Of a DNA stretch of 14,422 nucleotides, positions 6,192-13,202 are shown piece after piece. Source of the stretch: Thermoprotei archaeon (GTDB lineage Archaea; Thermoproteota; Thermoprotei; Thermofilales; B20-G17); NCBI GenBank assembly GCA_003650785.1, contig QMRW01000021.1, positions 1 to 14,422 on the forward strand, written 5' to 3'. Numbering within the stretch: the stretch's first letter is position 1; the number at the start of each line of letters is the position of its first letter. Position numbers and translations under genes: made by a program. The notes under the pieces were generated by a model. It was not told the DNA's origin. It did no database searches and saw only the letters and a program-made list of their open reading frames with translations.

Positions 6192-6845
6192 GTGATAAAG
6201 GTGAAGAGAGAAAAAATTAAGATAGTATTACCAGGTGAAGTAGTTAAAGTGGGTGATATCAAGACAACTACAGAAGTCATTAAACTAGATGATAAACTTG
6301 TCTCTACTCTAATAGGAATACCTAAAATGAAGAGAAGAAGAGGAGAAAGAGTACTGAGTGTACTACCCCTAAAAACACCCTATATTCCCAAAGAAGGCGA
6401 CATTGTGATAGGGAAAATAGTCGATATAGGGGTAACTAACTGGCTAGTGGACATAAACTCTCCATGGAAAGCTATTCTTCCGATATCAGAAGTTCTCTCT
6501 AAACCAGTTAATGTAAGTAAAATAGAGCTAAAAGACTACTTGAACATAGGAGATCTAATTGTAGCTAGAGTTATAGCTTTTGACTTAACGAGAGATCCTC
6601 TACTGACGATAAAAGAATCTAGATTAGGTAAGGCTACTAGAGGTCTCTTTCTGGAACTTAGTTCATGGGATTGGTTACTACTTAAATCTAAGGAGAAGAC
6701 ACTTCTGAGAGGGGTTAAGAAGAAAGCCAACTGTAATATAGTACTCGGTGCTAACTATAGAGTACTTATGATAGGGAAAGGACTAGAAGAAGAGCTAAAA
6801 GCTTTGGAGATCGTGAGAGAAACCCTAGGAAGGAGATCGACATGA
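6192..6845 (+). CDS. rrp4: Exosome RNA-binding subunit Rrp4 (KH domain degenerate)
   Basis: Cap subunit of the archaeal RNA exosome; three Rrp4/Csl4 chains sit on the Rrp41-Rrp42 hexamer and bind substrate RNA. Layout: N-terminal domain (about 1-60, VLPGEVVKVGD), S1 domain (about 68-145, with GDIVIGKIVDIGVTNWLVDINSPWKAILP and the DLTRDPLLT strand) and a C-terminal KH-like domain (about 148-215). In this KH domain the usual GxxG loop (VIGKKGSM in relatives) reads LLKSKEKTLL at about 162-172, and the usual GQNGRIWI strand reads GANYRVLMIG, so the canonical nucleic-acid-binding loop is missing. At 217 aa it is slightly short. The start is GTG at 6192. Its stop overlaps the rrp41 start in an ATGA, so the two are translationally coupled. 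Confidence 0.94.
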   Translation: MIKVKREKIKIVLPGEVVKVGDIKTTTEVIKLDDKLVSTLIGIPKMKRRRGERVLSVLPLKTPYIPKEGDIVIGKIVDIGVTNWLVDINSPWKAILPISEVLSKPVNVSKIELKDYLNIGDLIVARVIAFDLTRDPLLTIKESRLGKATRGLFLELSSWDWLLLKSKEKTLLRGVKKKANCNIVLGANYRVLMIGKGLEEELKALEIVRETLGRRST

Positions 6846-7579
6846 AATCTAAGCTTAAGCTAATAGATGAAAGTGGTAGAAGAATAGACGGCAGACTACT
6901 AGATGAGCTCAGACCTCTAAGGTTCGAGGTAGGTATACTAAAGAATGCTGATGGTTCTGCCTATATTGAACAAGGAGGTAATAAGATTGCCGTAGCTGTA
7001 TATGGACCCAGAGAAGTACATCCAAGACATCAAGCTAGACCCGATAGAGCGCTTCTGAGAACAAAGTATAGAATGGCCACGTTCTCCGTTAAGGACAGAA
7101 AAAGTCCTACGCCTGGAAGAAGGGAAATAGAGATATCAAAAGTCATAAGAGAAGCGCTTGAACCGGCACTCTTACTTGAAAAATTCCCAAGAACAGCTAT
7201 AGATGTCTTTATAGAAGTATTACAGGCAGATGGAGGGACTAGATGTGCTAGTATAAGTGCGGCTGCATTAGCACTAGCCGATGCTGGAATACCTATGCGA
7301 GATCTAGTAACAGCTGTAGCTGTAGGTAAAGTAGATGGAAGAATAGTTCTTGATCTTAACCACCTTGAGGATCAGTATGGTGAAGGAGATATGCCAGTAG
7401 CAATGATGCCCTCACTAAATGCCATAACATTACTCCAATGTGATGGAACTTTCACTCTTGAAGAGTTTAAAGAAGCTCTAGAACTCGCGAAGAAAGGTAT
7501 AGGTGTAATCTACGAAAAGCAGAGAGAAGCATTAAGATCCAAGTATTTAGATGCTCTAAAGACATATAGGGTGATATAA
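6842..7579 (+). CDS. rrp41: Exosome catalytic subunit Rrp41
   Basis: RNase PH-like phosphorolytic 3'-5' exoribonuclease, the active subunit of the archaeal exosome; it degrades RNA to nucleoside diphosphates and can add heteropolymeric tails in reverse. Seen: RRIDGR at 13-18, the RNA-binding loop RPDRALLRTKYRM (about 66-78), QADGGTRCASISAAALALADAG at 128-149, and catalytic acidic residues Asp177 and Asp183 in EDQYGEGDMPVAMMP. Length of 245 aa is standard. It overlaps rrp4 by four bases and rrp42 by one base, which fits equimolar production of the hexameric ring subunits. Confidence 0.98.
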   Translation: MKSKLKLIDESGRRIDGRLLDELRPLRFEVGILKNADGSAYIEQGGNKIAVAVYGPREVHPRHQARPDRALLRTKYRMATFSVKDRKSPTPGRREIEISKVIREALEPALLLEKFPRTAIDVFIEVLQADGGTRCASISAAALALADAGIPMRDLVTAVAVGKVDGRIVLDLNHLEDQYGEGDMPVAMMPSLNAITLLQCDGTFTLEEFKEALELAKKGIGVIYEKQREALRSKYLDALKTYRVI

Positions 7580-8391
7580 TGTCTAGAATAGAACATGTAA
7601 TTCCACTTATAAAGCAGAAGACTATAAGAGCACTACTAGAAAAAGGAGAGAGATTAGATGGAAGAAAACCCATGGACTTTAGGGACGTAGAGATAAATGT
7701 TGGAGTTATTGATAGTGCTGAAGGATCAGCTATTGTCAACCTAGGTAACACTATGGTGATAGCTGGAGTAAAACTCGGTATGGCATCACCCTTTCCCGAT
7801 TCACCGAACTCGGGTGCACTCATAGTTAATGCTGAATTAATACCTCTAGCATCACCTCTATTCGAATATGGTCCACCTAAGGAAGAAGATATAGAGATAT
7901 CAAGAGTAGTGGATAGAGGTATAAGAAGCTCTAAATTGATCGATTTAGAAAAGTTAGTCATAGTAACTGGGAGAAAAGTATGGTTTGTATACGTGGACCT
8001 CTATGCTCTAAATCACGATGGAAACTTATTAGATGCCTGTATGCTTGCAGCAGTATCAGCTCTTTTAACAGCTAGAAAGCCTAAGACACGCATAGAGGGT
8101 GATCACATCGAGATATTGGATGAGAAGGAGCCAATACCAATAGGAAATACAGCAATATCCATAACCTTTGCGAAAATAGGAGAGTACGTAGTAGTAGACC
8201 CTACGTATGAAGAAGAACTAGCTATGGATGCAAGACTTACAATATGCTACGATAAGGAGGGTAGAATAGTGGCAATTCAAAAGGGAGGTAGCGGTTACTT
8301 TACGTCAGAAGAAGTAATAGACTTAGGAAAAAAAGGATTGGAGATCTCCAGAAAGCTTATAAGCAAGCTTCCCACACCGCTGAGTGAGTAG
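7579..8391 (+). CDS. rrp42: Exosome non-catalytic subunit Rrp42
   Basis: Inactive RNase PH-like partner of Rrp41; three Rrp41-Rrp42 dimers form the exosome ring, and Rrp42 supplies RNA-binding surface and completes the active site at the interface. Family sequence: ERLDGRKPMDFRDVEI near 24-39, EGSAIVNLGNTMVIAGVK at about 50-67, VDLYALNHDGNLLDACMLAA at about 138-157 and the C-terminal VDPTYEEELAMDARLTICYD, where the catalytic Asp pattern of Rrp41 is not kept. Length of 270 aa is typical. The ATG shares its A with the rrp41 TAA stop. Six to fifteen nt separate it from the L37Ae gene, depending on that gene's start. Confidence 0.98.
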   Translation: MSRIEHVIPLIKQKTIRALLEKGERLDGRKPMDFRDVEINVGVIDSAEGSAIVNLGNTMVIAGVKLGMASPFPDSPNSGALIVNAELIPLASPLFEYGPPKEEDIEISRVVDRGIRSSKLIDLEKLVIVTGRKVWFVYVDLYALNHDGNLLDACMLAAVSALLTARKPKTRIEGDHIEILDEKEPIPIGNTAISITFAKIGEYVVVDPTYEEELAMDARLTICYDKEGRIVAIQKGGSGYFTSEEVIDLGKKGLEISRKLISKLPTPLSE

Positions 8392-8406
8392 AGGAGAGTG
8401 GTAGTA

Positions 8407-8670
8407 ATGGGTAGGACTAAGAGCGTTGGCATCTCAGGCAGATACGGAGCGAGATATGGCACCACACTGAGAAAAAGAGTTAGAATGATAGAGGAGAGAA
8501 GGAGAAGGCCCTATAGATGTCCGAGATGCTATACACTAGGCAGAATGATAAGGATAAGCGTAGGAATATGGAGATGTAAGAAGTGTGGATATACTTTTGC
8601 TGGAGGTGCATGGATTCCTAGAACTGAGTTAGGAAAAACTTTCACACCCGAGGAACTCAAGAGGAAATGA
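8407..8670 (+). CDS. rpl37ae: Large ribosomal subunit protein eL43 (L37Ae), zinc-ribbon
   Basis: Archaeal/eukaryotic-specific 50S protein that binds 23S rRNA through a zinc ribbon. Four cysteines, CPRC at 38-41 and CKKC at 57-60, ligate zinc, and the basic N-terminus begins GRTKSVGISGRYGARYG as in relatives. I start it at ATG 8407 (87 aa) rather than GTG 8398, because GAGGAG at 8391-8396 is at normal spacing from 8407 but only 1 nt from 8398, and homologues begin close to GRTK. Its 3' end overlaps the next gene's ATGA by four bases. Confidence 0.95.
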   Translation: MGRTKSVGISGRYGARYGTTLRKRVRMIEERRRRPYRCPRCYTLGRMIRISVGIWRCKKCGYTFAGGAWIPRTELGKTFTPEELKRK

Positions 8671-9251
8671 GGAGTAAATTAATCGTAACTACCACCAGAA
8701 GACCTAGCACAAGAGCGAGGAGCCTAGCTAACGATTTAGCTAGAAGCTTACCCAAAGCTACTAGGATTAATCGAGGAAAGTTAAATATAGAAGAACTTGC
8801 TACTAAAGCTCTCGATTTAGGTGCTGAAAGGGTACTAATAGTAGGAAGAGGGCTTCATGGAAATCCTGGAAGAATAACCTTCTTAATGATATCAGAGGAA
8901 AGATACTACTTCTACCCCCTCATAATCCAGCTAAAGGGAGTAAAACTTATGAGAGAGCTTCATGATATCTCATCTCCAGGTAGAGTAGAAAGATGCGCTA
9001 TTGTAATAACACCGGGACCAAGTATTGAACTAAGTGAATTAGCTCATAGCCTATCAGAAGTCCTAGGAATATTCTACCTAGAGGAGGACTCTCTGAGGTC
9101 TCTCTCTAATGCATTTGATAATATTATCGTACTCGAGGAAATTCCTTCAATTGGTACGAGATTTGTACTTAAGTTCATCAATCCCAGAGACTTAAAACCT
9201 TCCGGACCTAAACTATTTATAAAGAGGGTCCTGTATAGGGAGCCTATTTAA
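8667..9251 (+). CDS. Brix/IMP4-like rRNA-processing protein
   Basis: Archaeal single-domain Brix protein related to eukaryotic Imp4, Rpf1 and Brx1, which bind pre-rRNA during ribosome assembly; the archaeal function is inferred from this. Seen: the opening IVTTTRRPSTRARSLANDLARSLP at about 5-28 (T-S-R/R-P-S...R-x-F/L family pattern), the RINRGKLNIEELATKALDLGAERVLIVGRG block (about 34-63), and the GNPGRITFLMI strand. Length of 194 aa is usual. The start overlaps the L37Ae stop. It is the last gene of the tightly spaced run; 128 nt without a gene follow. Confidence 0.9.
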   Translation: MRSKLIVTTTRRPSTRARSLANDLARSLPKATRINRGKLNIEELATKALDLGAERVLIVGRGLHGNPGRITFLMISEERYYFYPLIIQLKGVKLMRELHDISSPGRVERCAIVITPGPSIELSELAHSLSEVLGIFYLEEDSLRSLSNAFDNIIVLEEIPSIGTRFVLKFINPRDLKPSGPKLFIKRVLYREPI

Positions 9252-9255
9252 GCAC

Positions 9256-9345
9256 TCGGGGAGGAAAGACTCTCCACCACATACAACGAATATTACAGAA
9301 GTAATGGAGTATCAGAATCGAAAATATGTTTGGGGAGAAGTGATA
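9256..9345 (+). other. Two hairpins between the Brix-like gene and pcc1 (possible small RNA or 3' end)
   Basis: Just after the Brix stop, GGGGAG (9259-9264) can pair with CUCUCC across a 6-nt GAAAGA loop, and further on ATTAC-AGAA-GTAAT forms a 5-bp hairpin near 9291-9304. ACTC after the first loop could alternatively pair with GAGT after the second hairpin. The region ends before the pcc1 TATA box at 9346. It might be an mRNA 3' structure or a short RNA; no uridine tract follows the first hairpin, and no box C/D pair is seen. Confidence 0.25.
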
Positions 9346-9353
9346 CTTTATTA
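9346..9353 (+). promoter_or_regulatory. TATA-like box of pcc1
   Basis: CTTTATTA, centred about 30 nt before the ATG at 9380, predicts a transcript that starts within a few nt of the gene, although GGAGAG at 9372-9377 could serve as ribosome binding site in longer transcripts. It suggests pcc1 is separable from the exosome operon. Confidence 0.45.
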
Positions 9354-9379
9354 AGTTAATGGGTATTTAAAGGAGAGAT

Positions 9380-9631
9380 ATGCCAAGTGGAGAAGTGAGA
9401 ATTGAGCTATTGATAGAAGATCTCGATTTCTTGGATGTACTCTATAAATCTCTCTTACCCGAACTCAAAGAATTCCATACTAAGAGAGGTAGAATGGATA
9501 TATCGAGAGAGCATAATAAACTCGTAATATTAATAGAGGGAATTGATCTATCAATACTAAGAGCCTTAGTCAATAGTGCTTTAAGACTGATAGGTGCTAC
9601 ATTAGAGACGCTTTATTGTCTCTTCAGATAA
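9380..9631 (+). CDS. pcc1: KEOPS complex subunit Pcc1 (first paralogue)
   Basis: Small dimerisation subunit of the KEOPS complex, which with Kae1, Bud32 and Cgi121 makes the t6A37 modification of ANN-decoding tRNAs. The 83-aa protein has the Pcc1 layout: first strand VRIELLIEDL, helix LDVLYKSLLPEL (family AEiiykaLkPE), strands with LVILIEGIDLS and the final helix LRALVNSALRLIGATLE, which carries the family's R-x-x-x-NS pattern. ATG at 9380 follows GGAGAG. It lies between Brix and prefoldin beta, the usual place of this gene in the archaeal superoperon. A second Pcc1-family gene is at 14167-14412; which of them fills the Pcc1 and which the Pcc2 role cannot be settled from sequence inspection. 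Confidence 0.85.
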   Translation: MPSGEVRIELLIEDLDFLDVLYKSLLPELKEFHTKRGRMDISREHNKLVILIEGIDLSILRALVNSALRLIGATLETLYCLFR

Positions 9632-9685
9632 CGCTCACTTCAAGCTCAACTTCATGTATTGATATGATCGCACCTAGGTATAGCT

Positions 9686-9693
9686 ATTTAAAT
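9686..9693 (+). promoter_or_regulatory. TATA-like box of pfdB
   Basis: ATTTAAAT lies about 39 nt before the ATG at 9729; a start near 9716-9718 leaves a leader of about 10 nt with GAGG. It serves the prefoldin-DUF3194 pair. Confidence 0.5.
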
Positions 9694-9728
9694 ATTCAAG
9701 TTTAATTAATTCGATTGAGGTCTATAGT

Positions 9729-10106
9729 ATGTCAAGTATAGAAGAGTTACCACCATCTGTTAGGAAATTAGTAGCAAATCTACAGAGACTACAGAACGAA
9801 CTTCAGACAGTAATTCTCAGAAAACAGCAGCTCGATCTACAACTTAGAGAGATAGAGATAGCAATAGATGAAATAGATAAAGCTCTAGATAAAGGTGGTG
9901 ATGTGAAGACCTATAAACTAAGAGGTATAGTGCTCATATCAGTAGATCCTGGAGATCTTAAGAAGGATCTAGAGGAGAGGAAAGAGATAATAGAGGAGAG
10001 AATAAAGATACTCGACAGACAAGAGTCCATGCTTAGAAAGAGAATAATGGATGTACAGAAGGAGATAAGAGAGATAGCTAGAGGAGAGACGGGAAGAAGT
10101 GAATGA
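9729..10106 (+). CDS. pfdB: Prefoldin subunit beta
   Basis: Beta subunit of prefoldin (GimC), the jellyfish-shaped alpha2-beta4 chaperone that captures unfolded proteins and passes them to the thermosome in the cytoplasm. The 125-aa chain is two long coiled-coil helices (about 8-56 and 74-120) joined by the beta hairpin VKTYKLRGIVLISVDPGDLKK. The LQRLQNELQTVILRKQQLDLQLREIE segment is typical of beta-type subunits. Length is standard. ATG 9729 gives the expected N-terminus. Its stop overlaps the start of the DUF3194 gene (ATGA), so the two are coupled. Confidence 0.95.
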   Translation: MSSIEELPPSVRKLVANLQRLQNELQTVILRKQQLDLQLREIEIAIDEIDKALDKGGDVKTYKLRGIVLISVDPGDLKKDLEERKEIIEERIKILDRQESMLRKRIMDVQKEIREIARGETGRSE

Positions 10107-10408
10107 ATTCAGCTAAGCGTAAAAGATTACGCTTTAGAAAACTTACAGATGAAGATAAGAGTAAAATACTGAATATAATCTTTAATCATGTAGAGGAAGA
10201 GATAAAGAGTAAATTTCCAGAAGATCACATAAGAGACTTAGTAATAAAGATAGAGATCATTGGAGAATACTTCCCTACAGTTAACGTAGAAGTCGATATA
10301 GAGATTAAATCCTTTCGAAAAATAGACACGAATAAATTATTAGAGGAAGTAGTAGACAGAGCTCTTGAAAAGGCAGAGACTGAAATAAGAAAATTATTAG
10401 AACTATGA
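10103..10408 (+). CDS. DUF3194 family protein
   Basis: A small conserved archaeal protein of unknown function found next to prefoldin beta in many archaeal genomes. The 101 aa comprise a basic N-terminus, a helix from LTDEDKSKILNIIFNHVEEEI, two strands (LVIKIEIIGEYFPTVNVEVDIEI) and a C-terminal helix rich in Glu and Lys. Recognition rests on this architecture, the strand pattern and the position, overlapping pfdB by four bases. A role connected to prefoldin or to the RNA-processing superoperon is only guilt by association. A weak imperfect hairpin (around 10440-10460) follows the stop. Confidence 0.8.
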   Translation: MNSAKRKRLRFRKLTDEDKSKILNIIFNHVEEEIKSKFPEDHIRDLVIKIEIIGEYFPTVNVEVDIEIKSFRKIDTNKLLEEVVDRALEKAETEIRKLLEL

Positions 10409-10545
10409 AAAATATAGACTAATAGCTTTCCAAGATATTAGAAATCTAAGATTTTCTACTCTCTACTAGGACTACGAATATACAACGAGAGATGGGAATA
10501 TCCTGTGGATAGGCTTTAAACTAAAAGATGTTAGGATATAGGACG

Positions 10546-10553
10546 AATTTAAG
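10546..10553 (+). promoter_or_regulatory. TATA-like box of the DHH phosphoesterase gene
   Basis: AATTTAAG is centred about 28 nt before the ATG at 10578, predicting a nearly leaderless transcript; no Shine-Dalgarno precedes the ATG. A second candidate, CTTTAAAC at 10514-10521, would give a leader of about 35 nt. The rest of the 169-nt gap from 10409 shows no gene. Confidence 0.4.
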
Positions 10554-10577
10554 AGGAAGAGAGTATAAGTTAAGTGT

Positions 10578-11585
10578 ATGAAATTTGAGGATCTAATCGA
10601 TACTATCAAGTCCCTTCATAAATATAATAGATTAGCAATAATAACTCATCAAGATGCAGATCCAGATGCTATAGGTTCAGCTATAGGTATGAGCTATCTC
10701 CTAAAACAACTTTACCCTACCTCAGATGTTAATATAATAGTTCCTGGCGGTGCTAGTAAACTGGCTCGTAGAGTATTCTCGAGGATTTATGGAAGCGATT
10801 TAGAACTATCAAAGGAGTTTATACAGGCAGACATATATGTCCTGGTAGATGTCAACAATCTAAGCCAGCTAGGAGATATAGGAAAGAACTTAGAGAATAT
10901 CAGAAACAGGATAATAGTAATAGACCATCATATCCCGACTAAGGGTACATTGAGCAGAGTTAGGTGTAAGTGGATATTTACGGAGGCCAAAGCGTGCTCT
11001 CTAATGGTGTTTACACTACTGGAAAATCTAGGCATGGATATTCCCAGTGATCTCGCTACACTATTACTAGCAGGTATTCTCTATGATACCAGAAGATTCC
11101 TTCATGCGAACTCCAGGGTATTTGAAGTATGTAGTAAGCTCCTAAAGAGGGGTGCTAACTACGCACTAGCTCTGTCATCATTAGTAACTACTGAAGTAGA
11201 TATCTCTGAAAAAATAGCTATACTCAAGGGTCTACGAAGGATGGATATTTTAAGAATAGGAGAATTCATAGTAGCTCTGTCATATGTGAGCGCCTATGAA
11301 GGAGTTCTAGCAAGAACTCTGATCTCATTAGGAGTAGACCTAGCCATAGTTGTTGCTGAAAAGAATGATACTATTAGGATAAGTGCTAGATCATCATCTA
11401 AGTTTTACAAGTTAACAGGGATAAGCTTAGGAAAGGATCTACTACCAGCTATAGGAAGGGTAATACACGGTGAAGGAGGAGGTCACGCTACAGCAGGTGG
11501 AGCTGTAGGAAGAGGTAGTCTGGGACAGGTGCTGAGTAGAGTTTACGATATTGTCATCGATATTCTATGGAAAAGACTTGCCTAG
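10578..11585 (+). CDS. DHH/DHHA1 family phosphoesterase
   Basis: A two-domain metal-dependent phosphoesterase of the DHH superfamily (RecJ/NrnA group), acting on short oligonucleotides, pAp or single-stranded nucleic acid in known relatives. Metal-binding motifs are intact: THQDADPDAIGSAIG with His24, Asp28 and Asp30; VDVNN with Asp91; IDHHIP with Asp116-His117-His118; and ILYDTRRF with Asp170. The DHHA1 domain ends with the substrate-binding GEGGGHATAGGA at about 298-309. Length of 335 aa fits NrnA-like rather than full RecJ proteins. Its position after the exosome and prefoldin genes suggests a role in finishing RNA decay by removing the short oligonucleotides the exosome leaves (inference). 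Its last 21 nt overlap the convergent radical SAM gene. Confidence 0.92.
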   Translation: MKFEDLIDTIKSLHKYNRLAIITHQDADPDAIGSAIGMSYLLKQLYPTSDVNIIVPGGASKLARRVFSRIYGSDLELSKEFIQADIYVLVDVNNLSQLGDIGKNLENIRNRIIVIDHHIPTKGTLSRVRCKWIFTEAKACSLMVFTLLENLGMDIPSDLATLLLAGILYDTRRFLHANSRVFEVCSKLLKRGANYALALSSLVTTEVDISEKIAILKGLRRMDILRIGEFIVALSYVSAYEGVLARTLISLGVDLAIVVAEKNDTIRISARSSSKFYKLTGISLGKDLLPAIGRVIHGEGGGHATAGGAVGRGSLGQVLSRVYDIVIDILWKRLA

Positions 11586-13202
11586 AGGACATATACCGCA
11601 GTTACTGCACCTACTATAACAACTTTCCGTAATCTCTCCAGAGAAATACTTCTCATATTCGTAGCGTAGGTAACTCTTACTTATACCAATATCCACTATA
11701 TCCCATGGTAATTCATCCTCAAGCTCGTATCCTTGGAGGGGTTTTTCGAGTATACGTCCATATTTACCAATATACTTACTAATCGCTCTGTGCCAACTAC
11801 TAACAGTACGTACACCTCTATGAGCAACTTCTAGTATTACACTATGAGCTTCTTCAGGAGCTCTAGCTAGGAAAGTCTCACTATAGGCAAATTTCCAGTT
11901 CAGAAATTCTACTTTCACGCCACTAGTTGACTTGAGTGATCTGAGAATAACATCTTCCTTCTCCAGAATATTCTTTATACTCTCAAAAGGAGCCCATTGA
12001 AGTGGTGTATGAGGCTTTGGTATGAAGGGATTTATAGTAACAGTTACTCTTTGAAAGCCACTTTCCTTAATCTTACGGATAAGTCTTCCAATTTCCATTA
12101 CATCTTTGAGAGTTTCTCCAGGGAACCCTATCATAAAGTATAATTTGATCTTCCTAAATCCATAAGATCGTGCTATTCTACAGAGCTCAAATAGATCGTC
12201 AGGGTATATTCCCTTATTTATACTGTTGGCTAAATTTACTGTAGCTACCTCTGGGGCTACAGTTATGCTTCGTTGTCCACTTTTTCGAATAAGTTTAATA
12301 ACATCTTCACTTAAGGCGTCTAATCTTAGTGAGGGGATTGATACCCTAAGATTTCGATCGCATATCTCTTCCAGTATATCGACTATTTGTGGATGATCTA
12401 CCATTGCCAAAGATATTAGGGATACGGAGTTAACTCCGCTCTGTTTTAAGCCTATATCTAAAATCTCTAGTATACGTTTCATACTCCTCATTCTAGGGGG
12501 TCTGTATATGAAACCTGCTAGACAGAATCTGCAGCCATAACCACATCCTCTATTGATCTCAAGAAGAAATGAGGGTCCAAATGCTACTTTAATATCAACC
12601 GGAATAAATTGTCTTAAAGGATAGAAGCTTTCATCTAAATCCTTAGTGTAAACTCTCCTAACTCTTTTCTCACTATGAATTGGTACGTATAACCCAGGGA
12701 CTTCAGCTAAGGCTTCTAGCGAACCTGTATCTTTAGCTACTTTTAGAGCATCTAGTAGTTGATTATACACATCCTCTACTTCTCCTATGAATATCGCATC
12801 AAATATGGGCGAAATTGGTGATGGATTCTGAAAAGCTACAGGACCACCAGCAATGAGAATAGGATATTCTCTAGGATTCCTATCTTTAGAGTAAACTGGT
12901 ATACCTAAGAGTTCTAGTACTTCCACGCATTTGGAGAGATCAAGTTCGTTATGGATAGTGAAAGCTAATACATCAAATTTATTCAGTTTTCGGTGACTTT
13001 CTATACTGATGCCTCTGGGATATATATTGTCAAAACTTCTCTCACACAGCACATCCTCTCTCTCATTGAATAACCCATAGAGCATCTGAAGTGCAAGGCT
13101 TAGAATACCAGACTCATAGGTACTTGGGTAATATAAGCATATTCTAAGGTCTACTTTTGTCCAGTTCTTTAGTATAGTATTCCTTTCCAGTAGTCTTCTC
13201 AT
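11565..13202 (-). CDS. Radical SAM protein with N-terminal B12-binding-like domain and extra Cys cluster
   Basis: A 545-aa radical SAM enzyme. The N-terminal 200 residues resemble a cobalamin-binding-like Rossmann domain (PSTYESGILSLALQMLYGLFN; FDVLAFTIHNELDLSKCVEVLELLGIPV; ILIAGGP; FDAIFIGEVED). The radical SAM core holds the cluster motif C220-x3-C224-x2-C227 in RGCGYGCRFCLAGFIYRPPRMRS, a GFPGET strand, and the NPFIPKPHTPLQW segment shared with methylthiotransferase-like and YgiQ/TIGR03960-type families. The C-terminus ends in a second cysteine group, C528-x3-C532-x2-C535-x2-C538, able to bind another iron-sulfur cluster. The substrate is unknown. Its ATG overlaps the eS1 stop (ATGA), so it is translationally coupled to a ribosomal protein; modification of rRNA, tRNA or a ribosomal protein is a reasonable guess only. 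Confidence 0.9.
   Translation of the reverse strand: MRRLLERNTILKNWTKVDLRICLYYPSTYESGILSLALQMLYGLFNEREDVLCERSFDNIYPRGISIESHRKLNKFDVLAFTIHNELDLSKCVEVLELLGIPVYSKDRNPREYPILIAGGPVAFQNPSPISPIFDAIFIGEVEDVYNQLLDALKVAKDTGSLEALAEVPGLYVPIHSEKRVRRVYTKDLDESFYPLRQFIPVDIKVAFGPSFLLEINRGCGYGCRFCLAGFIYRPPRMRSMKRILEILDIGLKQSGVNSVSLISLAMVDHPQIVDILEEICDRNLRVSIPSLRLDALSEDVIKLIRKSGQRSITVAPEVATVNLANSINKGIYPDDLFELCRIARSYGFRKIKLYFMIGFPGETLKDVMEIGRLIRKIKESGFQRVTVTINPFIPKPHTPLQWAPFESIKNILEKEDVILRSLKSTSGVKVEFLNWKFAYSETFLARAPEEAHSVILEVAHRGVRTVSSWHRAISKYIGKYGRILEKPLQGYELEDELPWDIVDIGISKSYLRYEYEKYFSGEITESCYSRCSNCGICPLGKSFP

Noticed and set aside
7467..7961. 164-codon open frame on the minus strand across rrp41/rrp42
   Set aside because: Shadow of two unmistakable exosome genes; no family features and no promoter.
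8353..8370. AAGCTT repeated 12 nt apart near the end of rrp42, able to form a hairpin
   Set aside because: It lies inside the coding sequence, has no T tract, and AAGCTT is a self-palindrome, so the pairing is likely incidental to the codons.
10436..10460. Imperfect hairpin AGAAATC/GATTTTCT after DUF3194 as a terminator
   Set aside because: It needs a bulge, is very AT-rich and is not followed by a clear T run; archaeal terminators are often plain T tracts, so support is too weak to list as a feature.
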